Positions 25,815-34,456 of a stretch of DNA of 64,000 bases are shown piece after piece. The stretch's first letter is position 1. Each line of letters opens with the position of its first letter. A model generated the notes under the pieces. The model ran no database searches, was not told where the DNA came from, and was given only the letters and a program-made list of their open reading frames with translations. Source of the stretch: Lachnospiraceae bacterium (GTDB taxonomy: Bacteria > Bacillota > Clostridia > Lachnospirales > Lachnospiraceae); assembly GCA_017556805.1 (NCBI GenBank), contig JAFYMC010000027.1:31822-95821 (forward strand). Direction: 5' to 3'. A program made the translations under genes and the position numbers.

Positions 25815-26669
25815 TTACTGTTGTGCCTTAATTGCATCCAAAGAAGTCTGCTTGCCGCCGTAAATGCCCATCGGCTCTACGTGAACAGCACTTGCGGATA
25901 CGATATGAGTACCGTTCTGTGCATTGAAATCATCCAAATACGGAGTATGCTGGAAGTAATTTGCATCTACCTCACCGCTCTCAACCACGTTGTTCGGCTG
26001 CACATAATCGGTGTACTCGATAATCTCAAGAGTAATATCCTTTGCTGCAAGAATATCCTTCGCAAGCTCTAAAATCTCTGCATGCGGGGTCGGAGAAGCC
26101 GCAACGGAAATCTTGGTGCCTGCCAAAGCCGTATAATCTACAGATGCATCGTAACCGTCCCCCGGCTCAGCCACAACGCTGACAACCGCACCCGCATAGG
26201 TCTTTGCAATATAGTCAGCCACTGACTGACTCTCTAATGCCGCTACAAGGGCCTTAATCTTATCGGAGGACTCATTGCCTTCCTTTACCGCTAAAATGTT
26301 GCTGTAAGCAGAAAACGCGCCTTCAATGGCAAGAGAATCCTCTACCGGATTAATATCTGCGGAAATTGCATAGTTGGAATTAATTACCGCATAATCCACA
26401 TCCTGCAATACGTTCGGAAGCTGCGCCGCCTCTACTTCGTTAAAAGAAATATTGTACGGATTCTCCGCAATGTCTCTTACGGTAGCGGTAATACCCGCAC
26501 CTTCCTTTAAGGTAATATACCCAAGTTCCTCCAAAAGAAGCAATGCTCTTGCCTCATTGGTGGTATCGTTCGGAACCGCAATGGTGATTCCCTTGTCCTT
26601 GCCGCAACCTGCAAAAGCTACGATTGCCAGAACTGCTGTGAGTAAAAGTGCTGTGAGTTTTTTCTTCAT
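25815..26669 (-). CDS. metQ: methionine-binding lipoprotein MetQ
   Basis: This encodes 284 aa. The lipoprotein signal has lipobox AFAGC (Cys22). The NlpA/MetQ fold shows the typical DVDYAVINSNYA and EVDANYFQHTPYLDDFN motifs. I chose ATG 26669, with AAAGGAG upstream. The longer frame to 26777 is palindromic leader sequence, not protein. It delivers methionine to MetNI. Confidence 0.95.
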   Translation of the reverse strand: MKKKLTALLLTAVLAIVAFAGCGKDKGITIAVPNDTTNEARALLLLEELGYITLKEGAGITATVRDIAENPYNISFNEVEAAQLPNVLQDVDYAVINSNYAISADINPVEDSLAIEGAFSAYSNILAVKEGNESSDKIKALVAALESQSVADYIAKTYAGAVVSVVAEPGDGYDASVDYTALAGTKISVAASPTPHAEILELAKDILAAKDITLEIIEYTDYVQPNNVVESGEVDANYFQHTPYLDDFNAQNGTHIVSASAVHVEPMGIYGGKQTSLDAIKAQQ

Positions 26670-26694
26670 AATTTTGTCTCCTTTCTTCGCCTTC

Positions 26695-26826
26695 TGCGTG
26701 CCGGCAGTGCTCTGCACTCCCCCACCTCGTGACTTCGTCACTCGGTCGTGGGCGCGTTCGCATGACTGAGCAATCATCCGAGAACAAGTTCTCGCGATTT
26801 GCTCGCATGCTCACTTTGCCTGCACG
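26695..26826 (-). repeat. palindrome-rich leader between T-box terminator and metQ
   Basis: Several nested inverted repeats are present: AGTGC-tct-GCACT (26706-26718), CCCAC..GTGAC-ttc-GTCAC..GTGGG (26721-26752) and a ~50-nt compound stem at 26760-26810 (GCATG, GAGCAATC, CGAGAAC pairing with GTTCTCG, GATTTGCTC, CATGC). No coding sense is evident. Confidence 0.7.
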
Positions 26827-26828
26827 CA

Positions 26829-27112
26829 AAATAAAAAACCGCCTTTAAGCTCTGCGAACTTAAAGACGGAATATACTCCGTGGTACCACTTTAATTCATG
26901 TATTCCTCGCGAAATACACCTCACTGACTGCTCCCTTGCGGTTTACAGTCGCACACGATAACGGGCGTACCCGTCGCAGCCTAAGAAATACTCCTCGGTG
27001 CGAAGCTCCGGAACCATGTTCGGTAAGTATTCACTCATCTGCTCTCAGCGTCCGCAGAATTCTCTGTAAAGCCCTTCGTTACCTACTCTTTCCTTCACTG
27101 CCTTTAGCTATT
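26829..27112 (-). ncRNA. T-box riboswitch, probably methionine-specific
   Basis: On the minus strand the T-box core AAAGTGGTACCACGG (around 26876-26891) is followed by an intrinsic terminator: 11-bp stem CCGTCTTTAAG/CTTAAAGGCGG at 26839-26869, then a T run to 26831. Upstream is stem I sequence with AGAGTAGGTAACG. A plausible specifier AUG lies in GAAC-AUG-G (27015-27017). Uncharged tRNA-Met would favour antitermination and expression of metQNI and possibly metG. Confidence 0.9.
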
Positions 27113-27539
27113 TGTGCCGATTATAGCACGATTTACGGGATTTGTCAAATCTTTTCTTTTTTACATGATACCATTGCAGCCTCTCATACACTCCGAGCAA
27201 CCCGCAGCCCACACCGTAACACACAATATCCTTCCAATCAAACACCGAACCGATAACCACCGACAGCACCCGGTTGTCCGAAAGTCCCAGCACCTCTGCA
27301 ATCCGGAAGTACTGCAACACCTCTACTCCCGCAGCAAACAGGAAAATCCAGAGCGGCAGCAGGCACACTCCTTCCGGTATAAAAATACGTACAAACGTAT
27401 AAAGTAACACTACCACCAGCACATCTCCCACATAAGGTCGTATAAATTTGTCATGCACAAACAAGGCGATGAACAGTTCGACAACAAATAAGAATACTGT
27501 TACAGCCAAGTAAATACTACGCTTTTTCCGGGTACTCAT
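27108..27539 (-). CDS. DUF2809-type small membrane protein
   Basis: This encodes 143 aa with about four transmembrane helices; the segment PYVGDVLVVVLLYTFVRIF and FLFAAGVEVLQYFR fit DUF2809. The last codons overlap the consensus promoter of the downstream T-box/met unit. The function is unknown. It is divergent from the VanY gene. Confidence 0.8.
   Translation of the reverse strand: MSTRKKRSIYLAVTVFLFVVELFIALFVHDKFIRPYVGDVLVVVLLYTFVRIFIPEGVCLLPLWIFLFAAGVEVLQYFRIAEVLGLSDNRVLSVVIGSVFDWKDIVCYGVGCGLLGVYERLQWYHVKKKRFDKSRKSCYNRHK
27120..27148 (-). promoter_or_regulatory. consensus promoter of the T-box/metQNI transcript
   Basis: -35 TTGACA (27143-27148) and -10 TATAAT (27120-27125) are 17 bp apart, a perfect vegetative consensus. 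It lies inside the last codons of the DUF2809 gene. Confidence 0.92.
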
Positions 27540-27676
27540 CCGCTTCCTCCGCCTCCTTCTACCTTTTTTTAAATATTACGCTTCTATTATACTTTGTTTC
27601 TTCTTCTGATGCAACCTGACATGCTCTCTGTTCCTATGTTTCTATTGATTTTTTGTATAAAATCAAAGATTTTCCA

Positions 27677-27705
27677 TTGACTTTTTTTCCGATAACTCTT
27701 ACAAT
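27677..27705 (+). promoter_or_regulatory. promoter for VanY-type gene
   Basis: -35 TTGACT (27677-27682) and -10 TACAAT (27700-27705) are 17 bp apart, 31 bp upstream of ATG 27737. Confidence 0.75.
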
Positions 27706-27736
27706 CAACGTAGCATGTACCACTTGGAGGCTTTTT

Positions 27737-29086
27737 ATGAATACCAGAAAAGCAATTATCTTTTTCATTATAAATACGTTATTGTTGGGTGGGTTTCCTG
27801 ATTTTCGTACGAATATGCCGGCGGATTACAGAGTTCCGGCCTATTCCGGCATACATACCGTTCCTTCCAAAACCTATGATTTTACGAACATAAAGTGTCC
27901 GGAGCGGCTTCCGTCTCCTTACGAGTTAATTGCCACACCGACACCGATTCCTACACCGCAACCGACAGCCACTCCGGCTCCGACTTCAACACCGACGCCG
28001 ACGCCGGTACCGACCCGGGTTCCTCTGGGTGGCAAAAAGGTGCAGTCTAAAAAGCCGGGCGACCTAACCTTCTGTTATCCGGAGCCGGCCGCATTAAATA
28101 CAGATACGGCCACTTATACCGTGTTGGTAAATAAAGAATATCCTCTTTCTTCCAAATACATTCCGTATATGGTAGAACCGGAAGTGGAAATTTACCATAA
28201 AGGCATCAACGAACGTCGTTATTTGCAGCCGATTGCAGCTACTGCTTTAGAAGAGATGTTTGCGGCCGTAGAGGAAGCCGGTCATCATCTGGTACTCCGC
28301 TGCGGATTCCGTTCCTACAACTTACAAAGATCTATTTATTCCTGGAATCTGAAGACCTACGGCTACTACGAAGTATCCCGCTATCATGCTTTGGAGGGAA
28401 CCTCGGAGCATCAGACCGGACTGGCGGTTGACCTTTGTTGTGAAGCCACCGGCTATAAGAATAATTTTGACTTTTTGAAAACACCGGAATATGCATGGCT
28501 ACTGGAAAACGCTCACCTTTACGGTTGGATTTTACGCTATCCGGAGGGCAAAGAAGAAATTACCGGCTATAATTTCGAACCGTGGCATTTCCGTTATGTC
28601 GGTGTAGAACTGGCTACCTATTTAAAGGAACATAACATTACGCTGGAGGAATATTACGGCGCCATTCCGACCACTTATCTTCTGGCGGTTCCGGAAAAAT
28701 ACTGGTCCTATCTCTCCAAAGAAGATTTAAAGATTATGCAGAAAGAAATTGCTGCCTTTGAAAAAAAGCAGGAAGAAGCCGCAAATCAGCCGACTCCGAC
28801 CCCAACGGAGGCTCCGGAGCCTACAAGCGAGCCGGCCATCGAGCCGACCGAAGCCCCGGAACTAACAGGTGAACCGGCCATCGAGCCGACCGAAGCCCCG
28901 GATCCTACAGGTGAACCGGCCATCGAACCGGCCATCGAACCGACCGAAGCCCCGGAGCCTACAGGTGAACCGGCCATCGAACCGACGGAAACTCCGGAGA
29001 ATACGCCTACGGCCACTCCTATCCCGGAACCGGATACCCCGAAGGATGACCTTGCTTCCTTTTGGGAACAGTTCCGGCATCACTGA
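27737..29086 (+). CDS. D-alanyl-D-alanine carboxypeptidase, VanY type, with Pro/Thr repeat tail
   Basis: This encodes 449 aa. An N-terminal hydrophobic anchor or signal is followed by a Pro/Thr linker, then a VanY/peptidase M15B domain with TSEHQTGLAVDLC (zinc His/Asp) and NFEPWHFRYVG (catalytic Glu and zinc His). The tail (from about residue 350) is a PTEAPEPTGEPAIE repeat encoded by a 42-bp tandem repeat, ending in a short non-repeat FWEQFRHH. I chose ATG 27737, with GGAGG upstream. It trims the terminal D-Ala of peptidoglycan stem peptides outside the cell. Confidence 0.9.
   Translation: MNTRKAIIFFIINTLLLGGFPDFRTNMPADYRVPAYSGIHTVPSKTYDFTNIKCPERLPSPYELIATPTPIPTPQPTATPAPTSTPTPTPVPTRVPLGGKKVQSKKPGDLTFCYPEPAALNTDTATYTVLVNKEYPLSSKYIPYMVEPEVEIYHKGINERRYLQPIAATALEEMFAAVEEAGHHLVLRCGFRSYNLQRSIYSWNLKTYGYYEVSRYHALEGTSEHQTGLAVDLCCEATGYKNNFDFLKTPEYAWLLENAHLYGWILRYPEGKEEITGYNFEPWHFRYVGVELATYLKEHNITLEEYYGAIPTTYLLAVPEKYWSYLSKEDLKIMQKEIAAFEKKQEEAANQPTPTPTEAPEPTSEPAIEPTEAPELTGEPAIEPTEAPDPTGEPAIEPAIEPTEAPEPTGEPAIEPTETPENTPTATPIPEPDTPKDDLASFWEQFRHH
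28802..28996 (+). repeat. 42-bp coding tandem repeat (about 4.5 copies)
   Basis: It encodes PTEAPxPTxEPAIE units, with an inner 12-bp duplication adding one extra PAIE in the third unit. Copies are 85-95% alike by eye, so copy-number change between strains is likely. Confidence 0.9.
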
Positions 29087-29125
29087 TACCAATCACACAA
29101 AAGAGACTCTTGAAAGGAGTTTGTC

Positions 29126-30433
29126 ATGAAACACTTCCTTCCAAAAAAAAAGACAATCAAAGCCCGTTATGTGATCTGCGGGCTTTTCTTCCTTTTTGCA
29201 CTTTCCGGCTGTAACCGGGTAACGTCTGTTTTTTCTCCCGGTCCGGATTCCACAAATACTCCTCAGCCTACCAGCGGTCTGACCCTGGCGCCGACAAAGC
29301 TGCCGGATCCTACGGCCACACCGGCCCCGACCGCTACGCCGGAACCGACTCATACGCCTACTCCTGCTCCCACTCCCACCCCGGAGCCGCGACAGGTAAC
29401 CTTGCTTGCGGTCGGAGACGACCTGGTTCACGACAGCACCTTACTAGGCGGTTTACAGGAGGACGGTACCTACGACTTTAACGGATTTTACCGTCATCTC
29501 ACAGAAGAAATCAGCGCCGCCGACATCGCGATTATCAATCAGGAAACCATTCTCGGAGGTTCCGAATTTAAATACAAAGGATACCCGGCCTTTAACACCC
29601 CGGATGCCATGGGACATGCTATTGTAAACGCAGGCTTTGACGTAGTATTGCACGCCACGAACCATACCATGGACAAAAGCGCAAAGGGCGTGGAAAACTG
29701 TTTAAACTTTTGGAAAACCACTTATCCGGACATTACGGTTTTAGGAATTTATGAATCGAAAGAGGCACAGGATACGGTAACCGTGGTAGAACGAAACGGC
29801 ATCCGAATAGCCATGTTAAACTATACCTACGGCTTAAACGGCATTAAAATCCCGGCAGGAAAAGAGCATCTGGTTACTTTGCTTACCTGGAACAATCGTG
29901 ACTATATCCGTTCCCAGATACGGCAGGCAAAAGAAGTAGCGGATTTCGTCATCGTGTTCCCGCACTGGGGTACCGAATACGTTTATAAACCGGACAAAAA
30001 TCAGGTTGCCTGGACCAATATTTTTGCGGAAGAAGGCGTGGACCTTGTCATCGGCACCCATCCGCACGTCCTGGAACCGGTAGAATGGATTGACCGACCG
30101 GACGGCGAAAAGATGCTGGTACTCTACTCTTTGGGCAACTTCATCTCCGGACAGATTGAAGCTCCGCGCCTCCTTGGCGGAATGGCAAACATTACCGTTA
30201 CCGAAACCCCGGAAGGTACCTTTGAAGTTACCCATTGCTCCGTTATTCCGGTGGTGACCCACTACAGCGAACAGGTCGGCGACGGTACCTACACCACCTA
30301 CCGCTTGTCGGAATATACGGAAGAGCTTCTGCAACTTCACGGTATTCATAAGCGGGCGGAACATACGGTATTTACGTTAGAGGATACTTGGGAACTGGCA
30401 AGAGAGATACTTGGAGAGTATTTGGAGGAATAA
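29126..30433 (+). CDS. CapA family lipoprotein (PGA_cap metallophosphatase fold)
   Basis: This encodes 435 aa. The lipobox is ALSGC (Cys29), with a Pro/Thr linker to about residue 85. The CapA domain shows LLAVGDDLVHDSTLL, IINQETILGG, HATNHTMDKS and HWGTEY...GTHPHVLEPVEW. CapA acts in poly-gamma-glutamate anchoring or capsule work in Bacillus; in gut Clostridia the role is mostly unknown. It lies 39 bp after the VanY gene and is probably co-transcribed. Confidence 0.9.
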   Translation: MKHFLPKKKTIKARYVICGLFFLFALSGCNRVTSVFSPGPDSTNTPQPTSGLTLAPTKLPDPTATPAPTATPEPTHTPTPAPTPTPEPRQVTLLAVGDDLVHDSTLLGGLQEDGTYDFNGFYRHLTEEISAADIAIINQETILGGSEFKYKGYPAFNTPDAMGHAIVNAGFDVVLHATNHTMDKSAKGVENCLNFWKTTYPDITVLGIYESKEAQDTVTVVERNGIRIAMLNYTYGLNGIKIPAGKEHLVTLLTWNNRDYIRSQIRQAKEVADFVIVFPHWGTEYVYKPDKNQVAWTNIFAEEGVDLVIGTHPHVLEPVEWIDRPDGEKMLVLYSLGNFISGQIEAPRLLGGMANITVTETPEGTFEVTHCSVIPVVTHYSEQVGDGTYTTYRLSEYTEELLQLHGIHKRAEHTVFTLEDTWELAREILGEYLEE

Positions 30434-30452
30434 CTTAGAGAATAAAAATGTT

Positions 30453-30483
30453 GGGCCCCACCGGAAACGGTGAGGCCCTTTCA
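30453..30483 (+). terminator. terminator after CapA gene
   Basis: The stem GGGCCCCACCG/CGGTGAGGCCC with a GAAA loop is followed by a short T tract. It may also serve the minus-strand feo operon. Confidence 0.75.
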
Positions 30484-30495
30484 AATTACTTTCTC

Positions 30496-30696
30496 TTAAC
30501 TGCTCTTCTCACTTTCTGCGTTACTTTCGCACGCACATCCGCTGCAGCCTCCACAGGTGCCACCCTTCTTCGCTCCGCAAATACCGCACGCGGAACAGCC
30601 GATGCATTTCACGCCGCGCTTCTTTGCTCTTACGATATACGCGATTGCTCCGCCCAGGATAGCGACAAGCACTGCAATCAATATCACATTTTCCAT
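30496..30696 (-). CDS. FeoB-associated Cys-rich membrane protein
   Basis: This encodes 66 aa: one N-terminal transmembrane helix, a basic segment, then CIGCSACGICGAKKGGTCGG with eight cysteines in the tail. It matches the small Cys-rich proteins that follow feoB in Clostridia. It probably supports FeoB, perhaps by iron handling. It is the last gene of the feo operon. Confidence 0.88.
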   Translation of the reverse strand: MENVILIAVLVAILGGAIAYIVRAKKRGVKCIGCSACGICGAKKGGTCGGCSGCACESNAESEKSS

Positions 30697-30776
30697 GGTC
30701 CGCTCCTTTCCGCGTAACGCATTCCACTGTCTCCGGACGATCGGTCACAGCGCTTACCGCCACCGACCAAAGCACT

Positions 30777-32786
30777 TTATGCACGCTGCTTTGCCGCACG
30801 CTCCTGTGCAATCTTACGGTTTGTATTCAAAATGAGAGCCGACAAAATTGCCACAAACACTCCGATGGCTACCATGCCCGGTACAAAGCCCTTACCGAAG
30901 CTTCCGGTGGTAAATAACGTACCGAACTGGAATACCAGACAACTCACAGCAAAACCGACTCCCAGCTGTAAGCCGATGCCGCCCCAGAGCCACTTGGCGC
31001 TCTTCATCTCCGCATTCATGGCACCGATGGCCGCGAAGCACGGCGGAGTATATAAGTTAAACATCAGATACGCCAGAGCTGCTACCTTTGTAATGGCAAA
31101 TGCAGAAGCAACCTCCGCACCGGCACCTTCCATCATCTCCATTGCCTCGGCATCAATCAAATTATCAAGGCCCACAAAGCACACTGCCAATGTGCCCACG
31201 ACGTTTTCCTTTGCAATAAATCCGGTAACCGCTGCCGCTGCCATCTGCCAGGAAAGAACACCGATGACCGGTACCAAAAGGTACGCAAACGGCCCTGCAA
31301 TGGATGCAAGAATGGAAGTATCCGCACTCTCCGCCACCTGAAAACTCCAGGTAAAGGTCTGCATAATCTGCACCACCGTATTACAAACAAGAATAATCGT
31401 TGCTGCTTTTACAATATATTCCTTACCTCTGCCGCACATGGAAGTAAAGGCTCTCCACACGCTCGGAAGCTTATACTCCGGCAACTCAATAATAAAGTAA
31501 GACTTCTTTGCACTGTTTCCCGTAATCTTATTTACCAAAAGTGCACCGATAAAAATCAATGCAATTCCCGCAAAATACATCACCGCACTGATAAGACCCT
31601 TATTCTCGGTAAAAAATGCACCCGCAAACAGGGAAATTACCGGAATCTTCGCACCACACGGCATAAACGGAGCCAGCATTGCCGTCGCTCTGCGCTCCCG
31701 CTCGTTCCGAATGGTACGGGATGCCATAACACCCGGCACCGCACAACCAATGGTAATAACAAACGGAATCACGGACTTGCCGGACAAACCTACCTTCTTA
31801 AAAATCGGGTCCAGTACCACCGTGGCACGAGCCATATAGCCGCAATCCTCCAAAAGCGCAATAAGGAAGTACATCACCATAACCAACGGCAGGAAACCGA
31901 TAACCGCAATGACACCACCGATGACGCCATCCACCAAAAGAGCGGCCAAGAGCGGATTTGCATTTTCAAAAAAGCCGCCGACCCATTCCTGGAACGTCTC
32001 CAGCCAACCTACCAATGCATCTGCCACAAAAGGACCGACCCACGCCTGGGAAATCTGGAACACCAGATACATAATTACCGCAAAAATCGGAAGTCCTACC
32101 CAGCGATTGGTCAACACTGCATCAATCTTATCTTGGAAATTCCGGTCCTTCGTGAATACCTTACGGGTCTCCACCTCAGCCACAATCCGATTAACAAAGG
32201 CGAAGCGCTTTTTGTCCTCAACCACAACCGCTGCCTTATCCGTCAGATCAATATCGTCTTGCGTATACGGTGCCTTCTGCTCGGTACCTGCCACTGCCAC
32301 CGCAGCCGTTATAACCTCCTTCAGACCCGCTTCGTTAAACGCTGTGGACACTGTCTCAATAACCGGGCAACCAAGCTTTTCTGCCAGCGTCTTCACGTCA
32401 ATTGTCGTCTTCTTCTTTGCATTTACATCACTCTTATTTAATGCCACCACCATCGGCACCTTAAGCTCCAGAAGCTGGGTCGTGAAAAACAAACTGCGGC
32501 TCAGATTCGTCGCATCCACGATATTGATAATCACGTCCGGCTTTTCATTCTGTATGTACTCACTGGTAACACTCTCCTCCGAGGTAAACGGCGACATGGA
32601 ATAGGCACCCGGCAAATCCACCGCCACCAGCTCTTCACTGCCTGCATATAAGCTCTTCTTGATCTTACTTTCCTTTTTATCCACGGTAACACCGGCCCAG
32701 TTGCCGACCTTTTCACTTCTGCCGGTAAGTGCGTTGTACATCGTTGTCTTACCGCTGTTCGGATTTCCCGCAAATGCAATTCTCAT
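30777..32786 (-). CDS. feoB: ferrous iron transporter FeoB
   Basis: This encodes 669 aa. The N-terminal G domain has GNPNSGKTT (G1), DLPGAYS (G3) and NKSD (G4), followed by the helical GDI domain and about ten transmembrane helices with the two Gate domains (Cys-containing IGCAVPGVMASRT and similar). It imports Fe2+ across the membrane. No C-terminal FeoC-like part is seen. It lies 78 bp after feoA. Confidence 0.97.
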   Translation of the reverse strand: MRIAFAGNPNSGKTTMYNALTGRSEKVGNWAGVTVDKKESKIKKSLYAGSEELVAVDLPGAYSMSPFTSEESVTSEYIQNEKPDVIINIVDATNLSRSLFFTTQLLELKVPMVVALNKSDVNAKKKTTIDVKTLAEKLGCPVIETVSTAFNEAGLKEVITAAVAVAGTEQKAPYTQDDIDLTDKAAVVVEDKKRFAFVNRIVAEVETRKVFTKDRNFQDKIDAVLTNRWVGLPIFAVIMYLVFQISQAWVGPFVADALVGWLETFQEWVGGFFENANPLLAALLVDGVIGGVIAVIGFLPLVMVMYFLIALLEDCGYMARATVVLDPIFKKVGLSGKSVIPFVITIGCAVPGVMASRTIRNERERRATAMLAPFMPCGAKIPVISLFAGAFFTENKGLISAVMYFAGIALIFIGALLVNKITGNSAKKSYFIIELPEYKLPSVWRAFTSMCGRGKEYIVKAATIILVCNTVVQIMQTFTWSFQVAESADTSILASIAGPFAYLLVPVIGVLSWQMAAAAVTGFIAKENVVGTLAVCFVGLDNLIDAEAMEMMEGAGAEVASAFAITKVAALAYLMFNLYTPPCFAAIGAMNAEMKSAKWLWGGIGLQLGVGFAVSCLVFQFGTLFTTGSFGKGFVPGMVAIGVFVAILSALILNTNRKIAQERAAKQRA

Positions 32787-32864
32787 CCTTATTCCTCCTC
32801 AATAGGACTGATTTCTATCCCTCCGCTTTAGGTAGCGAAGGCTAACCGCTGTATAATAAAAAAA

Positions 32865-33077
32865 TCAGATTGTGATTGCCGATGCCAGCTCACGGTCAAT
32901 GGAGTATCTTCCGTCCTTGATGGAAATAACGCACGAACGCTTTAAGCGAGAAATCACCGTCACCGGCTCCCCGCTGTAACAGCCCAGCGTGAAAAGAAAC
33001 GCATCCAGCTCTTCGTCATCCGTAGCAATCTCTTTGATTCTATATTCCTTGCCAACCTGTGCTTCTGCTAACGTCAT
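32865..33077 (-). CDS. feoA: FeoA domain protein
   Basis: This encodes 70 aa with an SH3-like fold (TLAEAQVGKEYRIKEIA, GCYSGEPVTVISR, YSIDRELASAI). It is a cytosolic partner of FeoB. CAGGAGG lies 5 nt upstream. It is the first gene of the feo operon. Confidence 0.93.
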   Translation of the reverse strand: MTLAEAQVGKEYRIKEIATDDEELDAFLFTLGCYSGEPVTVISRLKRSCVISIKDGRYSIDRELASAITI

Positions 33078-33115
33078 AACTGCCTCCTGACTTTACAATC
33101 AAAACTCACACCTTT

Positions 33116-33135
33116 CAGTTAGTCACGACTAACTG
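33116..33135. promoter_or_regulatory. palindromic operator at the feoA start site
   Basis: CAGTTAGTC-ac-GACTAACTG is a 9-bp-arm palindrome placed just after the -10 box. The TTAGTnnnnACTAA core resembles DtxR/IdeR-family iron boxes, so iron-dependent repression is likely (inference). Confidence 0.7.
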
Positions 33136-33143
33136 CTGATAAA

Positions 33144-33172
33144 TTTATATCACACAAAACGACATTTGTCAA
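33144..33172 (-). promoter_or_regulatory. promoter of the feo operon
   Basis: -35 TTGACA (33167-33172) and -10 TATAAA (33144-33149) are 17 bp apart. Confidence 0.85.
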
Positions 33173-33240
33173 GCGGTACTCTTCGTTTTTTCCTTATTTT
33201 TCTTTTTCCTCCTACTGATCGCCGAATTTGCGGCTGTTTA

Positions 33241-33268
33241 CAAAATAAAGGAGACCATCGGTCTCCTT
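33241..33268 (-). terminator. terminator after alarmone synthetase gene
   Basis: The 9-bp stem AAGGAGACC-atc-GGTCTCCTT is followed on the minus strand by a T-rich TTTATTTTG. Confidence 0.75.
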
Positions 33269-33283
33269 CGTATACCCTTCCGT

Positions 33284-34222
33284 TTACTGCTTCATTGACG
33301 CCTTCCGCCCTTTCGGAATGGAAAACATCCTTTTCTTTACGGTCGCCGCCTCCGGTGCATCCTCGGCTCTTCGCAACTGTACCTCATCCAAATCGATAAC
33401 AATCGTATCCTTTGCCTCCTGCACCACCGTCTCTTTCGCATCGTTTTCTTCATTCACCATACCGTACAGCCTACGCAGGGACTCGGAAATCAACACGCCT
33501 TCTTCTTCCTCGTTGCTGTACTTTTGAATCTCTTCGTTAATCGCCATCATCTTACGGTCCAGGAAACCTACCAAATCCGCACATTCCTTCAACTCTCTGC
33601 GGATATTCTCCGGCGCATTGCCCTCGAACTTATAATACATCTTATGCTCCAGGCTTGCCCAAAAGTCCATGGCAATGGTACGAATCTGAATCTCGACCTT
33701 GGTATCGATGGTCATATCCGACAGGAAAATCGGCACCGACACAATCATATGATAGCTGGTATAGCCGTTGGGCTTCGGATTGGCGATGTAATCCTTAATC
33801 TTCAACACCTTTACATCGCTTTGCTTCTGAATCAACTCGGAAATCCGGTAAATATCCGATGTGAAAGAACATATTATACGAATCCCCGCCACATCGTTAA
33901 TATAACGTACAATATTCTCTACCGTCACCGCTCTTCCCTGATGACGAAGCTTCTTGGCAATGCTCTCCGGAGACTTAATCCGGGCAGAAAGATGCTCGAT
34001 CGGATTATACCGATGGGCCATCTGAAACTCCGCATTCAAAATCTCCAGTTTTGTATTCACTTCCTTTAATGCTGCCGAATAAATCAACTGCATCCGCTTC
34101 CACTCATCCAACGACGCTGTCGGCGCCGGCACATATTTACTCAAAGACTGACGCTCCGGTGCAATTCTGCTTCCGTTCTCTTCCTCTGTATTTTCATTGT
34201 ATCTGTTCTCGTTGTCCAACAA
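33284..34222 (-). CDS. small alarmone synthetase ((p)ppGpp synthetase, RelQ-like)
   Basis: This encodes 312 aa. The synthetase domain (about 40-240) shows ARIKSPESIAKKL, NDVAGIRIIC, the G-loop NPKPNGYTSYH and catalytic VEIQIRTIAMDFWASLEHK. There is no HD hydrolase domain and no TGS/ACT, so it is a single-domain synthetase. Compared with ~210-aa RelQ it has a ~35-residue N-terminal and a ~60-residue acidic-then-basic C-terminal extension. The start is TTG at 34222 (or the next TTG codon), with GGAGG upstream. Confidence 0.9.
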   Translation of the reverse strand: MLDNENRYNENTEEENGSRIAPERQSLSKYVPAPTASLDEWKRMQLIYSAALKEVNTKLEILNAEFQMAHRYNPIEHLSARIKSPESIAKKLRHQGRAVTVENIVRYINDVAGIRIICSFTSDIYRISELIQKQSDVKVLKIKDYIANPKPNGYTSYHMIVSVPIFLSDMTIDTKVEIQIRTIAMDFWASLEHKMYYKFEGNAPENIRRELKECADLVGFLDRKMMAINEEIQKYSNEEEEGVLISESLRRLYGMVNEENDAKETVVQEAKDTIVIDLDEVQLRRAEDAPEAATVKKRMFSIPKGRKASMKQ

Positions 34223-34413
34223 ACTACCTCCGCAATTATCTCAAAAAAATATGTATCGTCCCACTAATAACGGTATCCCATACCCCAACACCGGTACTTT
34301 TCTCCTATTCTTATCATATCATTCACTTATGAACAAACTTTGAAATATTATATTTTTAATCGAATCTTAATCTTTCGTTTACAATGTGGTTATGCACCCT
34401 CTGCGCTTCATAC

Positions 34414-34443
34414 AAAAAGGGCCACGCTTACTTTGCGTGGCCC
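34414..34443 (-). terminator. terminator after CBM lipoprotein gene
   Basis: The stem GGGCCACGC/GCGTGGCCC is followed on the minus strand by five T. The rest of 34223-34456 is AT-rich and has no gene that I can see. Confidence 0.85.
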
Positions 34444-34456
34444 AAAATTTGTTTCA

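Noticed and set aside
26695-27112. CRISPR-like or mobile element because of many short palindromes
   Set aside because: Repeats are inverted, not direct with spacers, and the right half is a clear T-box.
28786-29092. Minus-strand Gly/Ser/Arg frames
   Set aside because: They are shadows of the 42-bp coding repeat of the VanY-type gene.
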